Below, one piece after another: positions 48,148-57,396 of a DNA stretch of 64,000 nt. The first letter of the stretch is position 1. Every line of letters begins with the position of its first letter. This DNA is from Nocardia mangyaensis (GTDB lineage Bacteria; Actinomycetota; Actinomycetes; Mycobacteriales; Mycobacteriaceae). A program made the translations under genes and the position numbers. The stretch spans positions 2,108,001-2,172,000 of the forward strand of contig NZ_CP018082.1 in NCBI RefSeq assembly GCF_001886715.1, read 5' to 3'. The notes beneath the pieces are model-generated. The model was not told where the DNA came from. It was given only the letters and a program-made list of their open reading frames with translations, and did no database searches.

Positions 48148-49562
48148 CCGACCTCACGAAAACCGCCGCGCCGGAGCCGCAGTCGGAGTCGCAGCGGGCC
48201 GGTGTCGGCGACGGGATTCGCGGCTGGTGGGATGGCCTGTCGCGGCCCGCCCAGTGGGCGGTCGGCATTCCGATCGTCATCGTGCTCGCGCTGATTCCGG
48301 TGTTCCCGCCGCCGCTGCTGGACACCCCGGGGGTGAGCTTCGGCGGGGTGATGGCGCTGTTCTCGATGTACGCGCTGATCGCCATCGGCCTGAACGTCGT
48401 GGTCGGCCAGGCGGGCCTGCTCGACCTCGGCTATGTCGGCTTCTACGCCGTCGGCGCCTACACCGTCGGCCTGCTCACCAGCCCGAACAGTCCGTGGAAT
48501 CAGACCGACAACTGGCTGGAGCCGAGCTGGGCGTGGGTGGCGTGTGTGCCGATCGCGGTGGCGCTGACCGCGCTGTCGGGCCTGATCCTCGGCACGCCGA
48601 CGCTGCGCGTGCGCGGTGACTACCTGGCCATCGTGACCCTCGGCTTCGGCGAGATCGTGCGACTGATGGCCGACAACCTCGGCGATCTCACCAACGGCAG
48701 CCTCGGGCTGTCCAAGATCGCCTACCCCGAGGTGGCGGTCTCCGAATCGATGCCCGGCGGGGTGTTCTCGCCCGGCAACCTGGGTGATCCGAGCAGCTGG
48801 AATCCGTTCGAGCGGGCCAATAACGGCACCTGGTGGTTCTGGCTCGGGATGTTCCTGGTGATCGGGGCGCTGCTGATCATCGGCAACCTCGAACGCAGCC
48901 GGGTCGGGCGCGCGTGGGTGGCCATCCGTGAGGACGAGGACGCCGCCGAGATCATGGGCGTGCCGACCTTCAAGTTCAAGTTGTGGGCCTTCGTCATCGG
49001 TGCTTCGGTCGGTGGTCTCTCCGGCGCCATGTACGCCGGTCAGGTGACCTATGTGAACCCCAAGCAGTTCGACATCATCCTGTCGATGCTGTTCCTGTGC
49101 GCGGTCGTACTCGGTGGTTCGGGCAACAAGCTCGGCGTGATCGTCGGCGCGTTCCTCATCGCGTACCTGCCGATGCGCCTGCAGTCGGTGCAACTGGTGT
49201 CCAACGAGTCGACCGGCTATCTGCTGCTGGCACTGGACCTGGCGCTGCTGCTGGGGCTGTGGCTGCTGTGGCGACGACGCGGGAACACCCTGGGAGTGTG
49301 GGCGCGGCGAGGGGTGATCGCGACGGCCATCTTCGCGGTGGTCGCCGGATTGCTGCTGTTCGGCAGTGTGCTGCTGTTCCGCCAGGGCGGCGCGCAGTCC
49401 CTCGGTGACCTGAAGTATCTGTACTTCGGTATCGCCCTGGTGGTGATGATGGTTCTGCGGCCACAGGGTCTGTTCTCGGTGCGGCAGAAGCTGCTCGCCT
49501 ATGGCAGGCAGGTGTACCAGGCCGTGCGCAAACCGGCCGAACTGATCGGAGCGAAGCGATGA
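48144..49562 (+). CDS. livM: branched-chain amino acid ABC transporter permease LivM (second system)
   Basis: 472 residues, about 100 more than typical, because of an N-terminal cytoplasmic extension (about 40), an external insertion at about 190-225 (VSESMPGGVFSPGNLGDPSS) and extra C-terminal helices. LivM signatures: LNVVVGQAGLLDLGYVGFYA, TPTLRVRGDYLAIVTLGFGE, AIREDEDAAEIMGVPTFKFK, ALYAGQVTY-like SGAMYAGQVTYVNPKQFD. The insertion names the inside of the translocation loop only; its effect is unknown. Stop overlaps the fused ATPase start. Confidence 0.93.
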   Translation: MTDLTKTAAPEPQSESQRAGVGDGIRGWWDGLSRPAQWAVGIPIVIVLALIPVFPPPLLDTPGVSFGGVMALFSMYALIAIGLNVVVGQAGLLDLGYVGFYAVGAYTVGLLTSPNSPWNQTDNWLEPSWAWVACVPIAVALTALSGLILGTPTLRVRGDYLAIVTLGFGEIVRLMADNLGDLTNGSLGLSKIAYPEVAVSESMPGGVFSPGNLGDPSSWNPFERANNGTWWFWLGMFLVIGALLIIGNLERSRVGRAWVAIREDEDAAEIMGVPTFKFKLWAFVIGASVGGLSGAMYAGQVTYVNPKQFDIILSMLFLCAVVLGGSGNKLGVIVGAFLIAYLPMRLQSVQLVSNESTGYLLLALDLALLLGLWLLWRRRGNTLGVWARRGVIATAIFAVVAGLLLFGSVLLFRQGGAQSLGDLKYLYFGIALVVMMVLRPQGLFSVRQKLLAYGRQVYQAVRKPAELIGAKR

Positions 49563-51352
49563 CGGGGCCCGGCGCGGGTGACGCGCTGTTCGACAACGAG
49601 GACATGGCGGCCGGCTATCGGCCGCCGCCGGAGACCGAGAGCGCCGGCGATGTCGACCTCACCGCGGTGCTGCCCGAACTGGGGGATGCCGAGACGGTCG
49701 CCGATGTGGTCGCACCGCACCGCGCGATCGAGACCGCCGTCGGTGAACCGCTGCTGCGCACCGACGGCCTGACGGTGCGCTTCGGCGGTCTGACCGCGCT
49801 GGACGGGGTGAGTTTCGAGATCCGCCGCGGCGAGATCCTCGGACTCATCGGCCCCAACGGCGCGGGCAAGACCACCTGCTTCAACGCCATCACCGGCGTG
49901 TACAAACCCGCCGCGGGCGGCGTGCACTTCGATGGCAAGCCGCTGGCCAAGACCAAGCGCAACGAGATCACCCGGCTCGGCATCGCGCGCACGTTCCAGA
50001 ACGTGCGGTTGTTCAACGAGATGACCGCGCTGGAGAACGTGGTGGTCGGCACCGACGCCAGGCACTCGACCTCGGTGCCCGGCGCGATCTTCCGCACGCC
50101 CCGGCACCGCAGGGAGGAGCGCGACGCGATCGAACGCGGGATGGCGCTGCTCGAGTTCGTCGGTATCGCCCCGCGCGCGGTGGACAAGGCCCGCAATCTG
50201 TCCTACGGCGATCAGCGCAGGCTCGAGATCGCGCGGGCGCTGGCGACCGAGCCGAAACTGCTGTGCCTGGACGAGCCGGCAGCCGGGTTCAACCCCAGCG
50301 AGAAGTCGGCGCTGATGGATCTGATCCGCAAGATCCGCGACGACGGCTACACCGTGCTGCTCATCGAGCACGACATGCGCCTGGTGATGGGTGTGACCGA
50401 CCGGATCGTGGTGCTCGAGTTCGGCCGCAAGATCGCCGACGGCCTGCCCACCGAGGTGCGCGAGGACCCGGCGGTCATCGCCGCCTACCTCGGGGTGCCC
50501 GACACGGACACCGTCGACGAGGTGCGCGAGGAGGCCGAGGTCGCCGCGGCGGAGGGCACGACACCGCCGTCGGCGCCCGCCACGGTAGTCGTGGCGAAGG
50601 AACCGGACGAGCCCGCGGTCGTGGTGCCCGAGACACCGTTGCTCGAGGTGCGCGACATGGTCGTGAACTACGGGCGGATCGAGGCGCTGCACGGCATCTC
50701 GCTGTCGGTCTCGCCGGGCGAGCTGGTCACCCTGCTCGGCGCCAACGGCGCCGGGAAGACCACGACCATGCGCGCGCTGTCGGGTCTGCTGCCGCTGACC
50801 TCGGGCACGATCCTGTTCGAGGGCACCGACATCACCATGATGAAGGCGCACGACCGGGTTGTCGCCGGTCTCATCCAGGCACCGGAGGGGCGCGGGGTGT
50901 TCCCCGGCATGACGGTGCTGGAGAACCTCGACATGGGGTGCTACGGGCGGCCGTTCGAGGAGAAGGCCGAGTATCAGCAGACGTTGGACTGGATCTTCGA
51001 GCTGTTTCCGCGGCTGGCCGAGCGGCGCAAACAGGTCGGCGGCACGCTCTCGGGCGGTGAGCAGCAGATGCTGGCGATCGGGCGGGCGCTGATGGCCCGG
51101 CCCAAGCTGCTGCTGCTCGACGAGCCGTCGATGGGGTTGGCGCCCATGGTGATTCAGCAGATCTTCAGGATCATCAGCGAGATCAACAGTCGGGGAACCA
51201 CGGTGTTGCTGGTGGAGCAGAACGCTCAGCAGGCGCTGACGCGCAGTGATCGGGCCTACATCATGGAAACCGGGGAGATCACGAAGACCGGCGCGGGATC
51301 GGCGTTGCTCACCGATCCCGCGGTGATGTCGGCCTATCTCGGCGTGGATTGA
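49559..51352 (+). CDS. fused LivG-LivF ABC ATPase (second system)
   Basis: 597 residues carrying two ABC ATPase domains in one chain. After a 60-residue acidic N-terminal extension, the LivG half has Walker A GPNGAGKTTC (98-106), IARTFQNVRLFNEMTALENV, LSYGDQRR in place of LSGGQ and LLCLDEPAAGFNPSE. An Ala/Glu/Pro/Val linker (about 325-360) joins the LivF half: GANGAGKTTT (about 394-402), APEGRGVFPGMTVLENLDMG, LSGGEQQM, LLLLDEPSMGLAPM, LLVEQNAQQALTRSD. Usually two genes; the fusion fixes a 1:1 ratio. No frameshift is involved. Overlaps livM by four bases. Confidence 0.94.
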   Translation: MTGPGAGDALFDNEDMAAGYRPPPETESAGDVDLTAVLPELGDAETVADVVAPHRAIETAVGEPLLRTDGLTVRFGGLTALDGVSFEIRRGEILGLIGPNGAGKTTCFNAITGVYKPAAGGVHFDGKPLAKTKRNEITRLGIARTFQNVRLFNEMTALENVVVGTDARHSTSVPGAIFRTPRHRREERDAIERGMALLEFVGIAPRAVDKARNLSYGDQRRLEIARALATEPKLLCLDEPAAGFNPSEKSALMDLIRKIRDDGYTVLLIEHDMRLVMGVTDRIVVLEFGRKIADGLPTEVREDPAVIAAYLGVPDTDTVDEVREEAEVAAAEGTTPPSAPATVVVAKEPDEPAVVVPETPLLEVRDMVVNYGRIEALHGISLSVSPGELVTLLGANGAGKTTTMRALSGLLPLTSGTILFEGTDITMMKAHDRVVAGLIQAPEGRGVFPGMTVLENLDMGCYGRPFEEKAEYQQTLDWIFELFPRLAERRKQVGGTLSGGEQQMLAIGRALMARPKLLLLDEPSMGLAPMVIQQIFRIISEINSRGTTVLLVEQNAQQALTRSDRAYIMETGEITKTGAGSALLTDPAVMSAYLGVD

Positions 51353-51452
51353 GTGCAGGGATGTGCGGAGCCGGGTTCGGGATCCCGCTCGTGGCCGAGC
51401 GATGCGAGGATGTGAGCGTTCGAACCAGCGGTAGCGAAGGAAGTGATCACCG

Positions 51453-51719
51453 ATGTCCGACACCGAGCAGGCGTTCGCCCAGGCGAGCGTCGAAGTCAAG
51501 CAGCTCACCAAGAAGCCGAGCAACGAGCAGTTGCTGAAGCTCTACGCCTTGTTCAAGCAGGGGTCCGAGGGTGACAACAGCACCAAGAAGCCGGGACTGA
51601 CCGATCTGGTCGGTAAGGCCAAATGGAACGCCTGGAACGATCTGAAGGGCACGCCGACCGCAGACGCGCAGGCGAAGTACATCGCCCTCGTCTCGGAACT
51701 GAAGGCCACTCTCGGCTGA
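51453..51719 (+). CDS. acyl-CoA-binding protein
   Basis: 88 residues, the normal size of an ACBP four-helix bundle that binds medium and long acyl-CoA in the cytosol. Motifs: EQAFAQASVEVKQLTKKPSN, EQLLKLYALFKQGSEGDN, GLTDLVGKAKWNAWNDLKGT, AQAKYIALVSEL. Ribosome-binding site gaaggaag upstream of ATG 51453. Bacterial ACBPs are not common; here it may buffer acyl-CoA for tesB and the acyl-ACP thioesterase, an inference only. Confidence 0.93.
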   Translation: MSDTEQAFAQASVEVKQLTKKPSNEQLLKLYALFKQGSEGDNSTKKPGLTDLVGKAKWNAWNDLKGTPTADAQAKYIALVSELKATLG

Positions 51720-51915
51720 CGTCGACCAGGGGACGTGTGCTGGGCGACCGGTGGCGCCTCGCCGCCGCTCCTCGGGGCCGCGGGTGCGGGGCCGGGAGTG
51801 CGGTCATGGCGGCCTCCGGTGTTGGTGTAGGGCTGGGGTGCGGTAGCTGACGCGCTTCGGGCCCGGGGTGTGGCGGGGAGTCGTGGTGGTGTTCGGGGAT
51901 GTCGGGGGGTGTCCC

Positions 51916-51921
51916 TAGACT
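51916..51921 (+). promoter_or_regulatory. -10 box (TAGACT) of polA
   Basis: TANNNT hexamer ending 7 bases before the GTG at 51929, the leaderless spacing; it selects that start over GTG-type codons further left. Confidence 0.55.
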
Positions 51922-51928
51922 CACTCGG

Positions 51929-54661
51929 GTGAGTTCACCGACGACTGCCGAGGCATCGACAACGACCACTCCCGGCGAGGGCGAGCGGCCTACGCTGCTG
52001 CTGCTCGATGGGCATTCGATCGCCTATCGCGCGTTCTTCGCGCTACCGGCGGAGAACTTCAAGACGGTCACGGGGCAGACCACCAACGCGGTGTACGGGT
52101 TCACCTCGATGCTGATCAATCTGCTGCGCGACGAGAAGCCGAGCCATGTGGCGGCGGCGTTCGATGTCTCGCGCAAGACGTTCCGCACCGAGGCCTATCC
52201 GGAGTACAAGGCCAATCGCAGTGCGACCCCGGACGAGTTCCGTGGCCAGGTCGAGCTCACCAAGGATGTGCTCGGCGCGATGGGTATTCCGGTGATGGCG
52301 ATCGACGGCTACGAGGCCGACGATGTGATCGCGACACTCACCACCCAGGCCATGGCCCAGGGGTACCGCGTGCTCATCGTCACCGGTGACCGCGATGCCA
52401 TCCAGTTGGTCAACGACGATGTCACCGTGCTGTACCCGCGCAAGGGTGTCTCGGATCTGACCCGGTTCACCCCGGCCGAGGTGGAGACCAAATACGGGCT
52501 GACTCCCGCGCAGTATCCGGACTACGCGGCGCTGCGCGGCGACCCCAGTGACAACCTGCCGGGTATCCCGGGCGTCGGTGAGAAGACCGCGGCCAAGTGG
52601 ATCCGCGAGTACGGCGATCTGGCCACCCTGGTCGACAAGGTCGATCAGGTGAAGGGCAAGGTGGGCGACTCGCTGCGGGCCAACCTGTCCAGCGTGGTGC
52701 TCAACCGTCAGCTCACCGAGATGGTGCGCGAGGTACCGCTGCCCTACGCGCCGGATCAGCTGGCCAAGGCGCCGTGGGACCGGGACAAGATCCACCAGCT
52801 CTTCGACGACCTGGAATTCCGCGTCCTGCGCGACCGGCTGTTCGAGACGCTCGGTTCGCCCGAGCCGGAGGCCGAGTCCGGCTTCGAGATCAGTGGCGGC
52901 GCTCTCGACCAGGGTGCGGTCGCCGACTGGCTGGCCGAGCACGCGAAAGCCGGTGTGCGCCATGGTCTCTCGATCGTCGGTACGGGCACCCCGATGCACG
53001 GTGACGCGCGAGCGCTGGCCATCGCCGCGGCCGACGGCGAGGGCGGCTACATCGATCTCGCCGTGCTCACCCCCGAGGACGAGACCGCGCTGAGTGCCTG
53101 GCTGGCCGACCCGGCCGTGCCCAAGGCCCTGCACGAGGCCAAGGCCGCCGGGCACGCGCTACGCGGGCGCGGTTTCACCCTGGCCGGGCTCACCAGCGAC
53201 ACCGCCCTGTCGGCCTATCTCGTGCGCCCCGGCCAGCGCAGCTTCAACCTCGACGATCTGTCGTTGCGCTACCTCAAGCGCGAACTGCGCGCCGAGACCG
53301 GCGACTCCGGCCAGCTCTCGCTGCTCGACGACGAGGACACCCTCGCCGCCGACATCGCCCGCGAGGAGATGCTGCGCGCCCGCGCGGTCGCCGACCTGGC
53401 CGACGCCCTCGACGCCGAACTGGCCCAGATCGAGTCGACCGCGCTGCTGCACGAGATGGAACTGCCGCTGCTCGGCGTGCTCGGCGAGCTGGAGGAGGCG
53501 GGCATCGCCGTCGACGTGGCGCAGCTCGAGTCGTTGCAGCGCCAGTTCGCCGACCGGGTCACCGAGGCCGCGAACTCCGCCTACGAGGTGATCGGCAAGC
53601 AGATCAACCTGGGCTCGCCCAAGCAGCTGCAGGTGGTGCTGTTCGACGAGCTCGACATGCCGAAGACCAAGCGCACCAAGACCGGCTACACCACCGATGC
53701 CGACGCGCTGGAATCGCTGTTCGAGAAGACCGGCCACGCCTTCCTCGAACACCTGCTCGCTCACCGCGACGCGACCCGGCTCAAGGTCACCGTCGACGGT
53801 CTGCTCAAGTCGGTGTCCGACGACGGCCGCGTGCACACCACGTTCAACCAGACCATCGCCGCCACCGGCAGGCTCTCCTCGACCGAACCGAACCTGCAGA
53901 ACATCCCGATCCGCACCGACACCGGCCGCCAGATCCGCGACACCTTCGTCGTCGGCCCCGGCTTCGCCGAACTGATGACCGCGGACTACAGCCAGATCGA
54001 GATGCGGATCATGGCCCACCTGTCCGGGGACGAGGGCCTGATCGAGGCGTTCAACTCCGGCGAGGACCTGCACACCTTCGTCGCGTCCAAGGCCTTCGAC
54101 ATCCCGCTGTCGGAGGTGAGCCCGGAACTGCGCCGCCGGATCAAGGCCATGTCCTACGGCCTGGCCTACGGCCTGAGCTCCTACGGCCTCTCGGCCCAGC
54201 TCAAGATCAGCACCGCCGAGGCCAAGGAGCAGATGGAGGTCTACTTCGACCGCTTCGGCGGCATCCGCGACTACCTCGCCGACGTGGTCGACCAGGCCCG
54301 CAAGGTCGGCTACACCCAAACCCTGTTCGGCCGCCGCCGCTACCTGCCCGACCTGGACTCCAGCAACCGCCAGCGCCGCGAGTCCGCCGAACGCATGGCC
54401 CTCAACGCCCCCATCCAGGGCACCGCCGCCGACATCATCAAGGTCGCGATGATCAACGTGCAGAACGCGATTCGCGAGGCGGGCCTGCGCTCGCGCATGC
54501 TCCTGCAGATCCACGACGAACTCGTCTTCGAGGTCGCCGACGGCGAACGCGAGGTCCTGGAGGCACTGGCCCGCGACCAGATGTCGGAGGCCATCGAGCT
54601 CTCGGTCCCGCTCGACGTGTCCGTGGGAACCGGCCGCAGCTGGGATTCGGCGGCTCACTGA
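51929..54661 (+). CDS. polA: DNA polymerase I
   Basis: 910 residues. The 5'-3' exonuclease domain (about 20-310) has LLLDGHSIAYRAFFA, GYEADDVIATL, VTGDRDAIQLVNDDV and GDPSDNLPGIPGVGEKTA. The central domain (about 320-510) folds like a 3'-5' exonuclease but lacks the metal-binding Asp/Glu motif (HGLSIVGTGTP where DTE is expected), so proofreading is probably absent, as in mycobacterial PolA. The polymerase domain has motif A DYSQIEMRIMAH, motif B RRIKAMSYGLAYGLSSYG with Tyr at the ribose-selecting spot, and motif C QIHDELVFEV. Works in Okazaki-fragment and repair synthesis. Confidence 0.97.
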   Translation: MSSPTTAEASTTTTPGEGERPTLLLLDGHSIAYRAFFALPAENFKTVTGQTTNAVYGFTSMLINLLRDEKPSHVAAAFDVSRKTFRTEAYPEYKANRSATPDEFRGQVELTKDVLGAMGIPVMAIDGYEADDVIATLTTQAMAQGYRVLIVTGDRDAIQLVNDDVTVLYPRKGVSDLTRFTPAEVETKYGLTPAQYPDYAALRGDPSDNLPGIPGVGEKTAAKWIREYGDLATLVDKVDQVKGKVGDSLRANLSSVVLNRQLTEMVREVPLPYAPDQLAKAPWDRDKIHQLFDDLEFRVLRDRLFETLGSPEPEAESGFEISGGALDQGAVADWLAEHAKAGVRHGLSIVGTGTPMHGDARALAIAAADGEGGYIDLAVLTPEDETALSAWLADPAVPKALHEAKAAGHALRGRGFTLAGLTSDTALSAYLVRPGQRSFNLDDLSLRYLKRELRAETGDSGQLSLLDDEDTLAADIAREEMLRARAVADLADALDAELAQIESTALLHEMELPLLGVLGELEEAGIAVDVAQLESLQRQFADRVTEAANSAYEVIGKQINLGSPKQLQVVLFDELDMPKTKRTKTGYTTDADALESLFEKTGHAFLEHLLAHRDATRLKVTVDGLLKSVSDDGRVHTTFNQTIAATGRLSSTEPNLQNIPIRTDTGRQIRDTFVVGPGFAELMTADYSQIEMRIMAHLSGDEGLIEAFNSGEDLHTFVASKAFDIPLSEVSPELRRRIKAMSYGLAYGLSSYGLSAQLKISTAEAKEQMEVYFDRFGGIRDYLADVVDQARKVGYTQTLFGRRRYLPDLDSSNRQRRESAERMALNAPIQGTAADIIKVAMINVQNAIREAGLRSRMLLQIHDELVFEVADGEREVLEALARDQMSEAIELSVPLDVSVGTGRSWDSAAH

Positions 54662-54807
54662 GGATTCGGCCGCCGCACCGCTGACCGGGGTGCCCGACGC
54701 GGGGCCGGGCCCTCAGCCGATCGTGCGGCGCTGCGCCGCACGCCGGGATGTGTGACGATCGCTGTCACTGGTGGACAACCGGGTCGGGGTTGGACAGGTG
54801 GGTGGAC

Positions 54808-56142
54808 ATGCGTATTGCGATGCTGTTCTACGGCAGTCGCGGAGATATTCAGCCGGGGGTCTGTCTGGCGCTGGAACTGCAGCGCCGCGGGCATCGGGTG
54901 ATGGTGGCGGTGCCGCCGAATCTGGTGTGGCTGGCCGAGGACACCGGCGTGGCCGAAGTGGTCGCGATCGGCAAGGACACACACACGGCGTGGACGTCGG
55001 CGGCGGCCAAGGAGTCGCTGTCGGGGCGGAATCCGTTGCAGCGCGCGAAGTTCGCATTCGACACCGTACGCGCGGGGTTCGCGGCGTTCGACGCGGATCT
55101 GTGTGAGCTGTTCCTGCCCGCGGACGCGGCAGTGGGCGGAGGTGTCGATGCAGCGCGGGAGGCGGGTGCCCTGGCCGAGATCGACCTGCTCGTGGTCGGG
55201 CCGCTGTGTCAGGAGCGTGGATTCGCCGTCGCCGAGCGGCTCGGCGTTCCCTTGGTGGTGCTGCGCTACGGCCCGATGTCGGAGAACGGCGTGATCGGGG
55301 CGATCCCCGGCATGCCCGAGGACTGGTCGCCGACCTGGAAGCGCCGTTCCTGGCAGCTCGCCGACGGCGTCACCTGGCTGGCCACCGGCTGGAACGAGAA
55401 CTCCTTCCGCCGTCGTATCGGCCTGTCCGCCGCTCGCACACCGCTGCCCGGCCGCCTGCGTCGCGCGGGCGTCCCGCAGATCCAGGGCTACGACCCAGCG
55501 ATGGTTCCCGGCCTGGTCGAGGAGTGGGGTGCCGGCAAACCGGTGGTGGGCTTCCTCGACCTGCCGTGCGAGAGCAGACCCGGGCTCGGTGAGATCGCCG
55601 CCGACGATCCCGCGCTGGCCGGCTGGCTGGCGGCGGGCGCATCACCGGTGTTCATCTCGTTCGGCAGTATGCCGCTGACCGACCCTGACGCCGTGGTGGA
55701 CACTCTGCGCGGCGCCTGTCGCCGGGCCGGCGTCCGGGCCCTGATCGCGGTGGGGGAGTCGCGCGGCCCCGGCCCCGACGATCCGGAGGTCTTCTTCATC
55801 GGACCGGTCGACCACTCGTCGGTGCTGCCGCACTGCGTCGCCGCGATCCATCACGGCGGCGCGGGCACCACCGGCGCCACCCTGCGCGCCGGCTTGCCGA
55901 CCCTGATCTGCGCGGTCACCGCCGATCAACCGTTCTGGGGCGACCGCGTCCGTGCCCTCGGTGTCGGCGCCGGGATGCGGATCCGGGCGCTGACCGAGGA
56001 TTACGCCGCAGCCGAACTCACCGCCCTGCTCGCCGATCAGGCCCGCGAGCGTGCCGCCGCGTTCGCCACGGCCATGATCGCACCGGACAAAGCGGTATCC
56101 AGCGCCGCCGACATCGTCGAATCGCGGCTGGATCTGCGCTGA
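54808..56142 (+). CDS. UGT-type glycosyltransferase (GT1/GT28 family)
   Basis: 444 residues from the ATG at 54808 (aggtggg upstream). GT-B fold: N-terminal acceptor domain with MRIAMLFYGSRGDIQPGVCL, LALELQRRGHRVMVAVPPNL, and C-terminal donor domain with PVFISFGSMPL, VFFIGPVDHSSVLPHCVAAI, the nucleotide-sugar motif HHGGAGTTGATLRAGLPTL. Related enzymes glucosylate sterols, lipids or macrolides. The acceptor here cannot be read from sequence, and no biosynthetic cluster surrounds it. Confidence 0.9.
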   Translation: MRIAMLFYGSRGDIQPGVCLALELQRRGHRVMVAVPPNLVWLAEDTGVAEVVAIGKDTHTAWTSAAAKESLSGRNPLQRAKFAFDTVRAGFAAFDADLCELFLPADAAVGGGVDAAREAGALAEIDLLVVGPLCQERGFAVAERLGVPLVVLRYGPMSENGVIGAIPGMPEDWSPTWKRRSWQLADGVTWLATGWNENSFRRRIGLSAARTPLPGRLRRAGVPQIQGYDPAMVPGLVEEWGAGKPVVGFLDLPCESRPGLGEIAADDPALAGWLAAGASPVFISFGSMPLTDPDAVVDTLRGACRRAGVRALIAVGESRGPGPDDPEVFFIGPVDHSSVLPHCVAAIHHGGAGTTGATLRAGLPTLICAVTADQPFWGDRVRALGVGAGMRIRALTEDYAAAELTALLADQARERAAAFATAMIAPDKAVSSAADIVESRLDLR

Positions 56143-56226
56143 GAGATCCCCGACCCGCGTCAGCTGTCGCCGACCTCGTCGTTCGCGGCTCGGGATGCGC
56201 CAGGGAAATGTGGCAGCATCAGGCCC

Positions 56227-56997
56227 ATGTCCACCGCACTCATCGCGACCCCGCTGCCCGCCTGCCCGGACATCACCCGCGCCTTCGCCGCGTCCTGGCC
56301 GGTGCGGCTCGGTGACACCGACGGGCAGGACCGGCTGCGCCTGGACGCGGTGGCCCGGTATCTGCAGGACATCGGGTTCGATCACCTCGACGCCGTCACC
56401 GACGGTGACACCCATCAGGCCTGGATCGTGCGCCGCACCGTCATCGACGTCTACGAACCGATCGTGTTCGGTGACCGCGTCCAGCTCCGCCGCTGGGCCG
56501 ACGCTCTGTCGAATCGCTGGTGCGACATGCGCATTCAGTTGCGCGGGGTACGCGGCGGCCACATCGAGGCCGCGGCTTTCCTGATCCACATCGACCCCAG
56601 CACCGGCCGCCCCGCCCGGATGAGCGACGCGTTCATGGCCCCCATGCTGGCCACCACCACCGAACACCGCCTGCGCTGGCGCGCCGCCCTCACCGAACTC
56701 GACGACACCGAGGTCGAGACTGCGCCGTTCCCGCTGCGGGTCACCGACGTGGACCGCCTCGGTCACGTCAACAACGCGGTCTACTGGGAAGCCGTCGAAG
56801 AGGCCATCGCCGCTCACCCCGACCGCCACGAACTGCCCTACCGCGCGATCGTCGAACACGTCGGCCCGGTGATGATCGGGGACAAGGTCGCCCTGCGCAC
56901 CGCCCTGCGCCCCGGGGACCTGCGCCTGCAACTCGATGTCGACGGCTCGGCGCGCGCGCTCGCCGCAGTCCAGCGCCTGCCCGGCGCGACCGGCTGA
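56227..56997 (+). CDS. acyl-ACP thioesterase (FatA-like)
   Basis: 256 residues, a double-hotdog acyl-ACP thioesterase. The N-terminal half has SWPVRLGDTDGQDRLRLDAV, ARYLQDIGFDHLD and WIVRRTVIDVYEPIVFGDRV; the second half has FPLRVTDVDRLGHVNNAVYW with the His-Asn of the active site. It would release free fatty acid from ACP. Close homologues are frequent in mycobacteria and Nocardia. It follows the glycosyltransferase after 84 bases but in a separate unit, because of a 400-base regulatory gap afterwards. Confidence 0.9.
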   Translation: MSTALIATPLPACPDITRAFAASWPVRLGDTDGQDRLRLDAVARYLQDIGFDHLDAVTDGDTHQAWIVRRTVIDVYEPIVFGDRVQLRRWADALSNRWCDMRIQLRGVRGGHIEAAAFLIHIDPSTGRPARMSDAFMAPMLATTTEHRLRWRAALTELDDTEVETAPFPLRVTDVDRLGHVNNAVYWEAVEEAIAAHPDRHELPYRAIVEHVGPVMIGDKVALRTALRPGDLRLQLDVDGSARALAAVQRLPGATG

Positions 56998-57137
56998 GCT
57001 CAGGCCGCGGCTGGTTCGGCCCGCGGTCACGGGGGCTGCCGGACTCACCGACCGCCGAGCTCGGACGGTGAGCGAGGTAACCGATGCTGAGCTGCGGTGA
57101 TGGTACTCACGAGTAGACACGTCGGGTGTCAACCAGG

Positions 57138-57166
57138 TTGCGATCTCGAGACAATCGACCTATTGT
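57138..57166 (+). promoter_or_regulatory. strong promoter of the leader peptide and LeuA-like gene
   Basis: -35 TTGCGA (57138-57143), 17-base spacer, -10 TATTGT (57161-57166), then seven bases to a GTG. One of the best promoter matches in the window and it predicts a leaderless leader peptide. Confidence 0.75.
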
Positions 57167-57173
57167 CGTTATC

Positions 57174-57305
57174 GTGCCGAATCCCGCCGACCGCTTCGCC
57201 GCGCTGCTTGTCGCTGACCGCGACCGCGCGGCCGCTGCCGCGCTGACCGCGCCGGTGGCTACCCGGCAGATTCTTCTCGTAGTAACCCGCCGTAGCGGGG
57301 TCTGA
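57174..57305 (+). CDS. regulatory leader peptide with Ile-Leu-Leu-Val-Val codons
   Basis: 43 residues from GTG 57174 to TGA 57303-57305. The start lies seven bases after the -10 box. The sequence ends ATRQILLVVTRRSGV; codons 33-37 are ATT CTT CTC GTA GTA, mostly codons that are rare in this high-GC genome. Such a run of branched-chain residues just before stem-loops is typical of ribosome-mediated attenuators for leucine and isoleucine/valine genes. The peptide itself is not expected to have another function. A minus-strand frame over the region has no promoter or coding character. Confidence 0.8.
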   Translation: MPNPADRFAALLVADRDRAAAAALTAPVATRQILLVVTRRSGV

Positions 57306-57354
57306 TTCGGACCAGCCCCCTCGCTGCGGGCTGATTTCATTGTTCTGCTGGTCC
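57286..57354 (+). promoter_or_regulatory. transcription attenuator (alternative hairpins)
   Basis: Segment 1:2 hairpin CCCGC (57286-57290)/GCGGG (57295-57299). Terminator 3:4 CAGCCC (57313-57318)/GGGCTG (57328-57333) followed by an atttcattgtt tail. Segment 2 (AGCGGGG, 57294-57300) can instead pair with CCCC-t-CGCT (57317-57325), an antiterminator. A further perfect pair, GGACCAGC (57309-57316)/GCTGGTCC (57347-57354), also competes. Ribosome stalling on codons 33-37 would cover segment 1 and favour readthrough into the LeuA-like gene. Confidence 0.75.
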
Positions 57355-57396
57355 CACCTGCCAACGAAGACGATCTTCGGGAAGACCTCACCTGCA

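Noticed and set aside
53159..54658. 499-codon open frame antisense to polA
   Set aside because: High-GC genes commonly leave long antisense frames; the sequence is low in complexity and the sense frame is a complete DNA polymerase.
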